Assembly: GCF_003858455.1 (NCBI RefSeq)
Contig: NZ_RQZF01000001.1
Location: 496,001-560,000 of the forward strand
Direction of reading: 5' to 3'
DNA length: 64,000 nucleotides
Source of the DNA: Schaalia canis
GTDB lineage: Bacteria; Actinomycetota; Actinomycetes; Actinomycetales; Actinomycetaceae
The position numbers and the translations under genes are program-made. Below the pieces are notes generated by a model. It saw only the letters and a program-made list of their open reading frames with translations. It made no database searches and was not told the DNA's origin. How positions within the stretch are numbered: the stretch's first letter is position 1; the number at the start of each line of letters is the position of its first letter. Shown piece by piece: positions 51,977-61,090 of the stretch.

Positions 51977-53220
51977 TATGCGTTCCTTTCCGTTGTAGGA
52001 GCGCTCTGCCATGCCGACAGCGTTGCTGCCTGACGGCGAGAGTCAAACGAGTCATTGATGAGTTCACGGGCGTGGCTTGCCAGCTCGGCGGTGTTGACTT
52101 CGCCGCGAGCGACAGCACCTAAAGCGCTGGCGAGGGAGTGGGGCTGGCCAGGTTGGAGGAGAATGCCCGTGTGGTCGTGGATGACTACCTCCGGCAGGCC
52201 GGAAACAGCGGTGGCGATGACGGGGGTACCGCAGGCCATGGCTTCGAGAATGACGGTGGGGAGCCCGTCGATATTGCCGTCATCTGCGGGGATGCAGGGG
52301 GTGACGGAGAGGTCTGCTTCACCCAGGAGATGCCGGATTTCTGCTTGGGTTTGAGGGCCAATCAGACGCACGCTGTCGGACAGGTTGAGTTCTCGGATTT
52401 GTGCGTTCAATGCATCGCGTAGTTCCCCATCGCCGGCGATTGTCACTTCAAGGTTGACGCCTTCTTTGCGTGCGAGGTCAGCGGCTGTGATGAGGTCATG
52501 GAAACCCTTCTTGGGTACCAGGCGTCCCACAGCGAGGACCTTGAGAGGGCGGCCTTGTGCGGTAGCACTGGTGTCTGGGGTCAGTGTGTCGTTGTCGCGC
52601 ATTGGGAAGCGTTCGAGTTCCAGAGCGTTGTATTGAAGGGAGATATTGGCTCCGGTTCCAGCGAGTGCTTCTTCCAGGAAGGAGTAGTTGAAGCGGCTGA
52701 TGGCGATGACGCGGGCGGCCTCGCCACAGACTGTGCGCAGCCAGTGGCGGTCGACGGACTTGTGGTAGATGTCCTTGGCGTGGGTGGTGACGGTGTAGGG
52801 AATACCTGTGAGGCGCGAGGCCATCCACGCGGTGCGCCCTGCCAGGGAGGCGAAGTGTGCGTGCAGGTGGGTGATGCCTTCTTCACGCGCCATCTTTGCT
52901 AGGGCGATGCCTTGGGCGACCTCGTCACCGGGCAGGTCGGCAATTTCTGGTAGGAGCGCTGCGAAGGCTTCGGCCAGGTCAGCTTCAAGGAGGGTGGATG
53001 TCAGTTGTGCCCATAGTTCTGAGGGTTTGAGGGGGCGAGGTACCCATTTGACGGGTGCTTGAACGCGGGCGATTTCGGGGTGGAAACGCGCGTCGGTGGT
53101 GGGGCGCAGTGCGAAGATCGTCAGGTCGTCACCGTGGGCTTCACGGGCAAGGATTTCGGTGACGATGAAGGTCTCTGAAAAGCGCGGGTAGACCTTGAGA
53201 ACGTATCCGATGCGGGTCAC
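51976..53220 (-). CDS. GT4-family glycosyltransferase B
   Basis: A 414-residue GT-B enzyme starting MTRIGYVLKVYPRFSETFIV, a beginning typical of GT4 enzymes for colanic-acid-like polymers. The donor domain has LIGPQTQAEIRHLLGEADLS and the signature DGLPTVILEAMACGTPVIAT. It overlaps the upstream gene by 4 bases and the downstream gene by one (TAATG). Probably adds a second sugar to the same product. Confidence 0.91.
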   Translation of the reverse strand: MTRIGYVLKVYPRFSETFIVTEILAREAHGDDLTIFALRPTTDARFHPEIARVQAPVKWVPRPLKPSELWAQLTSTLLEADLAEAFAALLPEIADLPGDEVAQGIALAKMAREEGITHLHAHFASLAGRTAWMASRLTGIPYTVTTHAKDIYHKSVDRHWLRTVCGEAARVIAISRFNYSFLEEALAGTGANISLQYNALELERFPMRDNDTLTPDTSATAQGRPLKVLAVGRLVPKKGFHDLITAADLARKEGVNLEVTIAGDGELRDALNAQIRELNLSDSVRLIGPQTQAEIRHLLGEADLSVTPCIPADDGNIDGLPTVILEAMACGTPVIATAVSGLPEVVIHDHTGILLQPGQPHSLASALGAVARGEVNTAELASHARELINDSFDSRRQAATLSAWQSAPTTERNA

Positions 53221-54452
53221 AGGGCACCTCCGATGGTTGCCAGGGCTGGGGTATGAGTATCACGATCGCAAGGTGCGGTGTCACGGGCGTGGGCTTGGGA
53301 GATGAGGGCGCATGCCAGGCGGGGCACAGTCTCAAGTCCGTCGCGGTCGATGGATGAGCGGTCGATGCTGTGTCCTGCGACCCGGTTCATCCACTCACTG
53401 AGGGCTTGGGGCGTAAGGTCTTTGGTGCGCAGGTAGTCAACGCCGCCAACAGCGTGCAGGGCTTTGGCTCGGATGAGCTGCTCCTTTCGTGGCTCTTCAC
53501 GAGGCACGATGAGGGCTGGGGTGTCGGTGGCCAGGATTTCGCAGGCGGTGTTGTACCCGCCCATGGCGATAACGGCTGAGGCGTGGCTGATGTGCAGGCC
53601 AAGGCCCGGCAGGGAGCGTAGGATTTCCGTCCGAGGAGATGCGACGGCCAGGATTTGTTCGTAGTCTTCATCGCTCATCTGTGGGCCGGTCACGACCAGG
53701 TGGTGGTAGGGGGCAGGAACGTGGGCTTGTACGGCTGCGGTGAGGAGAGCGAGCCCGTCGGAGCCGCCTCCCGCTGTGGTGAGGATGTAGGGCCCGTCAA
53801 GGTGAGCGTGAACCGAGTCCGTAACACGGCGTCCGTGAGCGAGGTATCCGGTGAAACGGATACGGTCTTGGAGGGCTTCGGGGGCTTCGCCGCTGGTGAT
53901 GAGGCTGTGCACTGCGGGGTCGCCGTAGGCCCATACTTGGTCAACGAGGCCGCGCATGAGGTCGGGATCGCCGAGTGTTTCCCATTCGGCGGCGGCGATA
54001 TGTGGTTCGTCGAGGATTTCGCGCAGGCCCAGAACAACACGGCTGTGAGGGTGGGTGGCGCGTAGTTTTTCGAGAGGGCCGCGTAGCTCGTTCCACACAC
54101 CGTAGATGTGACGGTCAACGATGACAATGTCAGGGGCGAAGCTGAGGAGGGTTGCTTCGATCAGTTGGGAACGCAGGTGGATGAGGCTCCCGGTCTTTGA
54201 GCCGAGGCTGCGAGCCTGGTATCCGTGCTTTCCTTTGGAAATGCCGGGAATAGTCACCCAGTCGAAGCCTTCAGGCAAGGGGAATCGCATGGTGGGGGCG
54301 ATCCCGGAGACGAGGAGGCCGCTCACCGGGCGTCCGGTCAGGGCGGGCAGCCCTGTGGCGAGGTGGTGGGCGATGGCAAGGTTACGGCGCACGTGTCCGA
54401 GACCTTGGGAGTCGTGGCTGTAGAGCACGACCTTAATGGGCTCTTCACTCAT
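53217..54452 (-). CDS. GT-B glycosyltransferase C (MurG/UGT-like)
   Basis: A 411-residue protein starting MSEEPIKVVLYSHDSQGLGH; the SHDSQGLGHVRRNLAIAH opening is that of GT28/UGT-like glycosyltransferases. The donor domain has VTGPQMSDEDYEQILA, ISHASAVIAMGGYNTACEIL and DTPALIVPREEPRKEQLIRA. The ATG at 54452 is preceded by GGAACGGCC; an ATG 12 codons upstream lacks a site. First gene of the overlapping operon that runs to kinase 1. About 290 bases separate it from aroD, with the aroD terminator in between. Confidence 0.85.
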   Translation of the reverse strand: MSEEPIKVVLYSHDSQGLGHVRRNLAIAHHLATGLPALTGRPVSGLLVSGIAPTMRFPLPEGFDWVTIPGISKGKHGYQARSLGSKTGSLIHLRSQLIEATLLSFAPDIVIVDRHIYGVWNELRGPLEKLRATHPHSRVVLGLREILDEPHIAAAEWETLGDPDLMRGLVDQVWAYGDPAVHSLITSGEAPEALQDRIRFTGYLAHGRRVTDSVHAHLDGPYILTTAGGGSDGLALLTAAVQAHVPAPYHHLVVTGPQMSDEDYEQILAVASPRTEILRSLPGLGLHISHASAVIAMGGYNTACEILATDTPALIVPREEPRKEQLIRAKALHAVGGVDYLRTKDLTPQALSEWMNRVAGHSIDRSSIDRDGLETVPRLACALISQAHARDTAPCDRDTHTPALATIGGAL

Positions 54453-54652
54453 GGCCGTTCCATTCAGTCCGCTGGGGCTCTTTTTCATGGACTAACATTG
54501 CCCGCAGCATCCCAGAAGGGGATGAAAGGAAAATGAGAGAACTCTCAGAATCTGTTTCTCCTGTGACCTGGGAGTTTTAGAGGGCCAAATTTCTGTGTGA
54601 TAGCTCCGGTTATCTTTTCTTCACCTCTGCGAGCCCCATAGCCGAACAGAGA

Positions 54653-54691
54653 AGCCGGTGGGGAGAAAGCATGGCTTTCTCCCCACCGGCT
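54653..54691 (-). terminator. Terminator of aroD
   Basis: AGCCGGTGGGGAGAAAGC (54653-54670) and GCTTTCTCCCCACCGGCT (54674-54691) form a perfect 18-bp stem with a 3-base loop, 53 bases after the aroD stop on the minus strand. T-tract is weak (CTTCTCTGTT). Confidence 0.85.
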
Positions 54692-54743
54692 GTATTCATT
54701 CACTCACTTGTCGCCCCCGCCATGCAGCGTCGGCGCTCAATGT

Positions 54744-55595
54744 TTAGTGAGCAAGTTCGGCTTCCATCAGGTCAAGAGCCTCACGCACTTGACGGGCGCT
54801 GAATTGCCCCGGAGCACTTGCAGCTCCCACCGTGGCAAAAGTTGCAGCACTGCCCACAGCCATACCCGCAATGCGGCTCATTGCCCCTGGAATACCCATT
54901 GCAATAGCAATCACCGGCACATCCAAAGCGTCCTTGGCGCGCATCTGAGCATTCATAACAGCCAAGAGGTCGACAGGGCCTCGTGCAGCGTAGGCAACCT
55001 TGGCAATATCAGCGCCCAATATCTGCATTTGTTGCAGGGTGCCGAACACTTCATCCTCGGGAGGAGTCGCCGCAAAATCATGGTTCGACGCCACTACCAC
55101 CGCTGATGTAGGCGCCAGTTCCTCAAGGAGTTCCACCGCGCCTTCAGCACCCACCTGCACGTCAACCGCATCAGCCCACTGCGCCAAAGCTTTCACACAA
55201 GCCCGATATTCCTGCGACGTTAGGGTGACAGCACCGCCCTCGTCAGAGGTGCGGATCGTGGCAAGAACAGGTACTGACGCTGACTCAACAGCCGTCCACC
55301 CCTGTTCAAGGGCAGAAAGGCGAGCGCTGAGGGTGCGCGCCCGCTGGAAGGGGGCGAACATGTCGACACGCCACTCAATCAGGTCTGCCGGGTGGGAGGC
55401 CACTCGTGCACATTCCAGCGCCAGGTCCTCCAGTGGATCGTGTTCGGCTCCTGGCGGAAACTCCCCAATCACGCCATTAGCAGATGTTCCAGGCTGTCCG
55501 GTGACGGGCACAATAATGAGGGCTCTTTCCCCCATGATGCGCCTACCGCGAGGACCTCGTCCGATCGTCACCCGACGGCGAGAAGCCTGCGCCAT
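54744..55595 (-). CDS. aroD: 3-dehydroquinate dehydratase, type I
   Basis: Dehydrates 3-dehydroquinate in the shikimate pathway through a Schiff base. The start is the ATG at 55595, behind GGTGG, one base after the dusB stop. Of 283 residues the first 20 are basic and variable. Family marks: LIEWRVDMF, VLATIRTSDEGG, the catalytic His in SNHDF and the Schiff-base Lys in ADIAKVAYAA, ending in SRIAGMAVGSAATF. Type I enzymes are less usual than type II in actinobacteria. Confidence 0.92.
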   Translation of the reverse strand: MAQASRRRVTIGRGPRGRRIMGERALIIVPVTGQPGTSANGVIGEFPPGAEHDPLEDLALECARVASHPADLIEWRVDMFAPFQRARTLSARLSALEQGWTAVESASVPVLATIRTSDEGGAVTLTSQEYRACVKALAQWADAVDVQVGAEGAVELLEELAPTSAVVVASNHDFAATPPEDEVFGTLQQMQILGADIAKVAYAARGPVDLLAVMNAQMRAKDALDVPVIAIAMGIPGAMSRIAGMAVGSAATFATVGAASAPGQFSARQVREALDLMEAELAH

Positions 55596-55596
55596 A

Positions 55597-56853
55597 TCAA
55601 CCACCAGATACACCATCCTCAGCCATATGTAGTTGAACTCTTTCCCCCTCAGTCAGGTAGGGCGAATCCAACCACCCGTCAGGAAGATGCGGCGTTTTCT
55701 CGCCGCCCGCCCGGCCTCGTGGTCCTTGAGCAGCCTGCGGGAAAGGCTGATCAAGATCCAACTCCGCCAAACGCTCACGCAGCTCATCCAAGGACGACAC
55801 GAGGTTCAACGCCGCACGAGCAGGTCCGCCTACGGAAAAACCGCGCATGTACCAGCCGACATGTTTGCGCATCTCCCGCAGAGCGCGAAGCTCATCACCC
55901 TGGTCCTCCACCACCCACTGAGCGTGGCGCAGGATAATGTCGGCGATCTCGCGCAGGTTCGGTTGCGTGGGAATCTCTCGACCGTGGACAGCAGCGACAA
56001 TGTCACGGAACAGCCAGGGGCGGCCTTGGCATCCGCGGCCAATAACCACCGCGTCACAGCCGGTCTGTTCCATCATCCGCACCGCGTCCTCGCCCTCGAA
56101 AATGTCACCATTACCGAAAACGGGGATGGTCAGCAGATCCTTCAAACGCGCAATCTGAGTCCAGTCAGCCTGGCCAGAATAGTGCTGCGTTTGCGTCCGC
56201 GCATGCAGGGCCACGGCAGCAGCCCCCTTGCTCTGAGCAATCTGAGCAGCATCAACGAAAGTCACATGATCGTCGTCGATACCCACGCGCATCTTGACGG
56301 TCACGGGCACGTCACGTCCCATCTTCCGACCTGAGTCCTCAGCGCATGACACAACCGAGGCAACAATGTCAGAGAAGAGGTCCCGCTTCCACGGTAGGGC
56401 TGCTCCCCCGCCCTTTCGCGTCACCTTCGGAACAGGGCAGCCAAAATTAATGTCAATATGGTCAGCCAGATCCTCTTCGACGAGCACACGAGCGGCTGCC
56501 CCCATAATTGCGGGGTCAACCCCGTAAAGCTGAATCGAGCGGACGCGTTCGGTGGGGTCAGGGCGCACCATATCGCGAGTGCGTTCCCGGCCCTCCACAA
56601 GGGCGCGGGAGGTCACCATTTCTGTGACATACAGGCCTGCGGGCGCGTCAACACCGCGCTGCGCGTGATGAGCACTGTCAGGGGTCAGTTCCGCTGGCAG
56701 TCCTTCTTCTCCATAAAGTCGGCACAGTCGACGAAAGGGCGCGTCAGTCACGCCGGCCATCGGAGCGAGAATAACCGGAGACCACAGACGCAGCGGCCCG
56801 ACCTCCACCGTGGGGGCCGGGCCGCTGCGATTGCTCGAAGCTGTGGAGCTCAC
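55597..56853 (-). CDS. dusB: tRNA dihydrouridine synthase
   Basis: FMN enzyme that reduces uridines in the D-loop of tRNA. The 418 residues have APMAGVTDAPFRRL at the barrel entry, IDINFGCPVPKVTRKGGGAA around the active-site region, VKMRVGIDDDHV, ALHARTQTQHYSG and NGDIFEGEDAVRMM. The C-terminus has an added tail (PDGWLDSPYLTEGERVQLH). The upstream glyS stop abuts this start (56854/56853), so both are co-transcribed with aroD. Confidence 0.93.
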   Translation of the reverse strand: MSSTASSNRSGPAPTVEVGPLRLWSPVILAPMAGVTDAPFRRLCRLYGEEGLPAELTPDSAHHAQRGVDAPAGLYVTEMVTSRALVEGRERTRDMVRPDPTERVRSIQLYGVDPAIMGAAARVLVEEDLADHIDINFGCPVPKVTRKGGGAALPWKRDLFSDIVASVVSCAEDSGRKMGRDVPVTVKMRVGIDDDHVTFVDAAQIAQSKGAAAVALHARTQTQHYSGQADWTQIARLKDLLTIPVFGNGDIFEGEDAVRMMEQTGCDAVVIGRGCQGRPWLFRDIVAAVHGREIPTQPNLREIADIILRHAQWVVEDQGDELRALREMRKHVGWYMRGFSVGGPARAALNLVSSLDELRERLAELDLDQPFPQAAQGPRGRAGGEKTPHLPDGWLDSPYLTEGERVQLHMAEDGVSGG

Positions 56854-58245
56854 TCAGCAACCCACCAGGTGTGCGGCCAGCCAGGCCTTGACATCGGTGA
56901 GGGGGATGCGTTCTTGAACCATCGTGTCACGCTCACGGATGGTCACAGCACCATCCTCAAGGGAATCGAAGTCGAAGGTCACGCAGTAGGGGGTGCCGAT
57001 CTCGTCCTGACGGCGGTAGCGGCGACCAACAGCGCCAGCATCGTCGTACTCGACATTCCACAGGGCGCGCAGCTCTTGAGCGAGCTCGCGGGCGGGGCCG
57101 GTGAGTTCTTCCTTGCGGGACAGGGGAAGGACAGCGACCTTCACTGGAGCCAAACGAGGATCAAGCTTAAGCACGACGCGCTTGTCGACGCCGCCCTTAG
57201 CGTTGGGGGCTTCGTCCTCGGTGTAGGCCTCAATGAGGAAGGCCATGAGAGAGCGGGTCAAGCCAGCAGAGGGCTCGATGACGTACGGCGTCCAGCGCTC
57301 GTTTGTGGTCTGGTCGAAGTAGTCGAGCTTTTCACCCGAGGCCTCGGCATGGACCGACAGGTCATAGTCGGTACGGTTGGCGATGCCTTCGAGTTCGCCC
57401 CATTCACTGCCCTGGAAACCGAAGGTGTATTCGATGTCCACGGTCCGCTTGGAGTAGTGGGAGAGCTTTTCTTGGGGGTGTTCGTACAGGCGCAGGTTCT
57501 CGCGCTTAATACCCAGGTCGACATACCATGCCAAACGCTCGTCGATCCAGTACTGGTGCCATTCTTCGTCGGTGCCGGGGGCCACGAAGAACTCCAGCTC
57601 CATCTGCTCGAACTCGCGAGTACGGAAGATGAAGTTACCGGGGGTGATTTCGTTGCGGAAAGACTTACCGATCTGGCCGATGCCAAAGGGAGGCTTCTTA
57701 CGAGCAGAGGCCATGACATTGGCGAACTGGGTGAAGATACCCTGGGCGGTTTCAGGGCGAAGGAAGTGCAGGCCGGCCTCGTCGTCAACGGGGCCCAGGA
57801 AGGTCTTGAGCAGGCCAGAGAATGCGCGAGGTTCGGTGAATTGGCCGCGGGTGCCGCAGTTGGGGCAGGCGACGATCGCCAGGGTGACCTCAGATTCAGC
57901 TACGTCATGCTTTTCAGCGTAGGCCTCAATGAGCTGGTCTTCACGCAGTCGCTTGTGGCAGCTCAGGCACTCAACGAGGGGGTCGGTGAAGGCTTGGACG
58001 TGGCCGGAGGTTTCCCACACGCGCTTGGGGAGAATCACTGAAGAATCCAGGCCCACGACGTCTTCGCGGGAGCGTACGACGCGGTTCCACCACTGACGCT
58101 TGATGTTCTCCTTGAGTTCAACGCCCAGCGGCCCGTAATCCCATGCTGAGCGGGTTCCTCCGTAGATTTCACCGGAGGGGAAGACGAAGCCACGACGCTT
58201 GGCCAGGCTAATGACGGAATCGAGGCGGGAGGGTCCCTTCACCAC
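56854..58245 (-). CDS. glyS: Glycyl-tRNA synthetase (single-chain, class II)
   Basis: Charges tRNA-Gly. The protein is of the alpha2 type shared by actinobacteria and eukaryotes, 463 residues. The start is the GTG at 58245 (or the adjacent one at 58242) behind AAAGGAG; the open frame extends 51 codons further without family similarity. Marks: [20 protein letters not shown] at the N-terminus, [20 protein letters not shown] (motif 2), [10 protein letters not shown] (motif 3). CxxC pairs at LSCHKRL and CPNCGTRG make a zinc site. Confidence 0.96.
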   Translation of the reverse strand: MVKGPSRLDSVISLAKRRGFVFPSGEIYGGTRSAWDYGPLGVELKENIKRQWWNRVVRSREDVVGLDSSVILPKRVWETSGHVQAFTDPLVECLSCHKRLREDQLIEAYAEKHDVAESEVTLAIVACPNCGTRGQFTEPRAFSGLLKTFLGPVDDEAGLHFLRPETAQGIFTQFANVMASARKKPPFGIGQIGKSFRNEITPGNFIFRTREFEQMELEFFVAPGTDEEWHQYWIDERLAWYVDLGIKRENLRLYEHPQEKLSHYSKRTVDIEYTFGFQGSEWGELEGIANRTDYDLSVHAEASGEKLDYFDQTTNERWTPYVIEPSAGLTRSLMAFLIEAYTEDEAPNAKGGVDKRVVLKLDPRLAPVKVAVLPLSRKEELTGPARELAQELRALWNVEYDDAGAVGRRYRRQDEIGTPYCVTFDFDSLEDGAVTIRERDTMVQERIPLTDVKAWLAAHLVGC

Positions 58246-58431
58246 TGTATTGCTCCTTTGAGTGTGCGCACCGCACCTGGCTGGCGCGGCGGTTGACCAT
58301 CCAAGTGTAGCCAGGGCGGGTCGGCAAAAGCGATTCGCCCTCATATGTTCTTGGACAAACAGCGAGGGCGGGTGCCCGTACTCGGTTGGTACGAACACCC
58401 GCCCCCACTGCGCAGTGTGGGCAATGGCCGA

Positions 58432-59313
58432 TTATCCCTTCACTGCACCGGCTGTCAGGCCGGAGACAATGTAGCGCTGTAGGTACTGGAAGAGCAGGAT
58501 GACCGGCACAGCGGCTACCACTGCACCTGCGGCGAAGAGGCCCCAGGGAGCGATACGGTCATCGGCTGCCCACTGGTACATGCCGACAGCGAGGGTGAAC
58601 TTGTCAGGGGTCTGGAGAACGACCTTGGCAATGACGAAGTCACCGAAGCTGGAGATGAAGGACAGCAGCGATACGACAGCAAGCACTGGGAGCACCAGCG
58701 GCATGATGATGGTCCAGAAGGTCTGAGCGTGGGTGGCACCGTCAATCTCGGCAGCTTCGTCGAGTTCACGGGGAACGGAATTGAAGAAGCCATAGAGGAG
58801 GAAGGTGTTGGACCCCAGCGCGCCACCCAGGTAGACGGCGATCAGACCAAAGTGGGAGTTCAGACCGAGGCCGGGGAATACTTCCTGAATGCCAAGGAGC
58901 AGCAGGAAGAGTGCAACGAAGGCCAGCATCTGAGGGAACATCTGGACAAGGAGCAGGAAGGTCAGGGTGCCACGGCGACCCTTGAAGCGGAAACGCGAGA
59001 AGGCATATGCCGCTGCCGCGCCCATGAGGACGGTGCCAATGGCGGTGATCGACGAGACGATCAGGGAGTTGACCACCCAGTGCTTGTAGTCGGGGTGATT
59101 GAACAGGTCGACGTAGTTCTGGAAGGAGATCGTGCGGAACAGCTCGTTGGAGCCCGTCAGGGTGGCGCCAGGCACCAGGGATACCGACAGGATGTAGAGC
59201 AGGGGCACAATGCAGTAGATGACCACGAGGACGCCGACGATGTAGCGCCAGCCCACTTCGGCCCACCAGCGCGTGCCGGTGACTGCGGTGTGGAGTTCTT
59301 GTTTCTTTGCCAT
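58432..59313 (-). CDS. malG: Maltose/maltodextrin ABC permease MalG
   Basis: Inner membrane subunit of the maltose importer. 293 residues, six helices, with the MalG EAA loop (DEAAEIDGATHAQTFWTII) that contacts the ATPase. The C-terminus ends FQYLQRYIVSGLTAGAVKG, as in MalG. The ATG at 59313 follows GAGGA; it overlaps the malF stop. No ATPase gene lies nearby: actinobacterial sugar importers often share a single MsiK-type ATPase. Confidence 0.93.
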   Translation of the reverse strand: MAKKQELHTAVTGTRWWAEVGWRYIVGVLVVIYCIVPLLYILSVSLVPGATLTGSNELFRTISFQNYVDLFNHPDYKHWVVNSLIVSSITAIGTVLMGAAAAYAFSRFRFKGRRGTLTFLLLVQMFPQMLAFVALFLLLLGIQEVFPGLGLNSHFGLIAVYLGGALGSNTFLLYGFFNSVPRELDEAAEIDGATHAQTFWTIIMPLVLPVLAVVSLLSFISSFGDFVIAKVVLQTPDKFTLAVGMYQWAADDRIAPWGLFAAGAVVAAVPVILLFQYLQRYIVSGLTAGAVKG

Positions 59314-60908
59314 CACAGTTCCTCCAATGTCTTCGTCTGACGGAAGCCAAGCCAGGCAATCACGCCCACCACGATGAAGATCACGATGGACATGGCTGAT
59401 GCTAGGCCGTAGTCCTTGGTGCCGGATTCGAAGGCGATCTTGTAGACCATGGAGATGAGAATGTCTGTCTCACCCAAGGGCACGGACAGGCCTGGGTAGT
59501 TCGGTCCGCCGCCGGTCAGCATGTAGATCAGCGCAAAGTTGTTGAAGTTGAAGGCAAAGGAGGCGATCAACAGGGGAACGGTGGACTGGAGCACCAGTGG
59601 AAGTTTGACCGAGAATACGGTGCGCAGAGGGCCTGCGCCGTCCATCTTGGCTGCTTCCATCACATCCGATGGCAGGGATTGGAGAGCGCCCAGTGCCACA
59701 AGGAACATGTAGGGGAAGCCCAGCCACAGGTTCACGCCGAGGATCGAAATCTTGGCCAGGAGTCCGTCAGTCAGCCACGGAATCTCGGCGCCACCGAAGA
59801 ACACTTGGTTAATAAAGCCGAACTTGTGGTTGAGCATGCCGCGCCACACCAGGGTTGCCAGGAAGGCAGGGAAGGCGTAGGGCAGGATCAGCAGCGACTG
59901 GAAAACTCGGCGACCCTTCACGCGAGTGTCAGCAAAGACCAGCGCCAAGAAAAGTCCGAAGGCGAAGGTTGAGATGACCGAGACGATAGAGAAGACGAAG
60001 GACCACAGGAGAGCCTTGAGGAAGGGGCCGCCCAGGTCAGGGCCAGAGAAGATATTGAGGTAGTTCTCAAAGCCAACAAAGACGCGCCAGCCGGGGCTGA
60101 TTTCACTGCCCTGAGCGTCCACGAAGGAGCCCTTACCTGAGTCGGTGTAGGTGGTTCCGGTTTCGGTGTTAGTGAGCGTGTCGGTTGCTTCGTCGTAGGT
60201 GAAGAAGGACTTAGCGAGGTACCCAGAGGTGCCGTCTGTGGTGACGTAGAAGCCGTCGTTGGGGTCGTCGGTAGCCTGAAGACGTAGTCCTGAGAGTTGG
60301 TCTTGGCGTTGAACGAGCTCAGCGAAGCCGAGGATGGTCTTTCCTTCGACCTCGGTGATGCCTGCTGCGGTTACGGTGCCTTTAATGGGGGTGGGTTCAT
60401 CTCCGGCTGCACCGATGATGAGTTCATGAGTTGTCGGGTCTGCGACAACCAGGGCAAGGCCTGCGCCGTCTTCGACGACGGCAGTTTGGACATTGGGAGC
60501 TCCTTCGACGCGACGCTCATTTTGACCGAGAATCGCAGCGATGGCGTCTTCCTTGGTGGAGTTGTGTCCCTGGCCGTAGTTGGTGAGCGACACATAACCG
60601 GTGTAGCCCATGACAAAGACCTGGTAGATGAGCAAGAAGATCATGCCGGGTACAAGGTACTTGGCGGGGATCATCTTGCTGGAGAAGTAGAAGAAGTTGA
60701 CGGCGACAAGCATGATCGCAAGGATGCCGACGATCAGCCAGGCGTCAACAAAGAATGCGGTAATGATGCCGTAGAGTCCAAGTGCGTTAATCAGCATCAT
60801 CAAGATGAGCTTGACGAAGAAGCCGGGGCGTCGCACGTCTCTGGCGTGGGATGGCCGATAGGTAGGTGTCTCCTCCGCAGGGGCGGGGGTGGCAGTGGGG
60901 GCGCTCAT
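59313..60908 (-). CDS. malF: Maltose/maltodextrin ABC permease MalF
   Basis: Partner permease of MalG. 531 residues, with a large extracytoplasmic insert (about 105-275) as in enterobacterial MalF (the P2 loop). A Pro/Ala-rich N-terminal tail of about 25 residues comes first. The EAA loop reads MEAAKMDGAGPLRTVFSVKL. The ATG follows AGGAGA. A hairpin separates it from malE, as expected for reduced expression of permeases against binding protein. Confidence 0.94.
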   Translation of the reverse strand: MSAPTATPAPAEETPTYRPSHARDVRRPGFFVKLILMMLINALGLYGIITAFFVDAWLIVGILAIMLVAVNFFYFSSKMIPAKYLVPGMIFLLIYQVFVMGYTGYVSLTNYGQGHNSTKEDAIAAILGQNERRVEGAPNVQTAVVEDGAGLALVVADPTTHELIIGAAGDEPTPIKGTVTAAGITEVEGKTILGFAELVQRQDQLSGLRLQATDDPNDGFYVTTDGTSGYLAKSFFTYDEATDTLTNTETGTTYTDSGKGSFVDAQGSEISPGWRVFVGFENYLNIFSGPDLGGPFLKALLWSFVFSIVSVISTFAFGLFLALVFADTRVKGRRVFQSLLILPYAFPAFLATLVWRGMLNHKFGFINQVFFGGAEIPWLTDGLLAKISILGVNLWLGFPYMFLVALGALQSLPSDVMEAAKMDGAGPLRTVFSVKLPLVLQSTVPLLIASFAFNFNNFALIYMLTGGGPNYPGLSVPLGETDILISMVYKIAFESGTKDYGLASAMSIVIFIVVGVIAWLGFRQTKTLEEL

Positions 60909-61033
60909 TGCTGCTCTCCTGTGGACAACTGCGCGGATGTATGGGTGCGGCCTGGTCAGGCTTTTTGGGCTAAACGTCTCCTCTTTGAGGCGCTGCCGGG
61001 CCGGCTTTTGTTACATGGTAGCCCAAGCAACAG

Positions 61034-61070
61034 GGAGGCCCTGGACGTCCTTAGGGAGCCCAGGGCCTCC
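61034..61070 (-). terminator. Hairpin between malE and malF
   Basis: GGAGGCCCTGG (61034-61044) pairs with CCAGGGCCTCC (61060-61070), a perfect 11-bp stem, 20 bases after the malE stop. It could be a leaky terminator or an mRNA stabiliser that keeps MalE in excess over MalF/MalG. No further gene is visible in the 180-base gap. Confidence 0.7.
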
Positions 61071-61090
61071 ACAGTCACATGGTCACGCGA

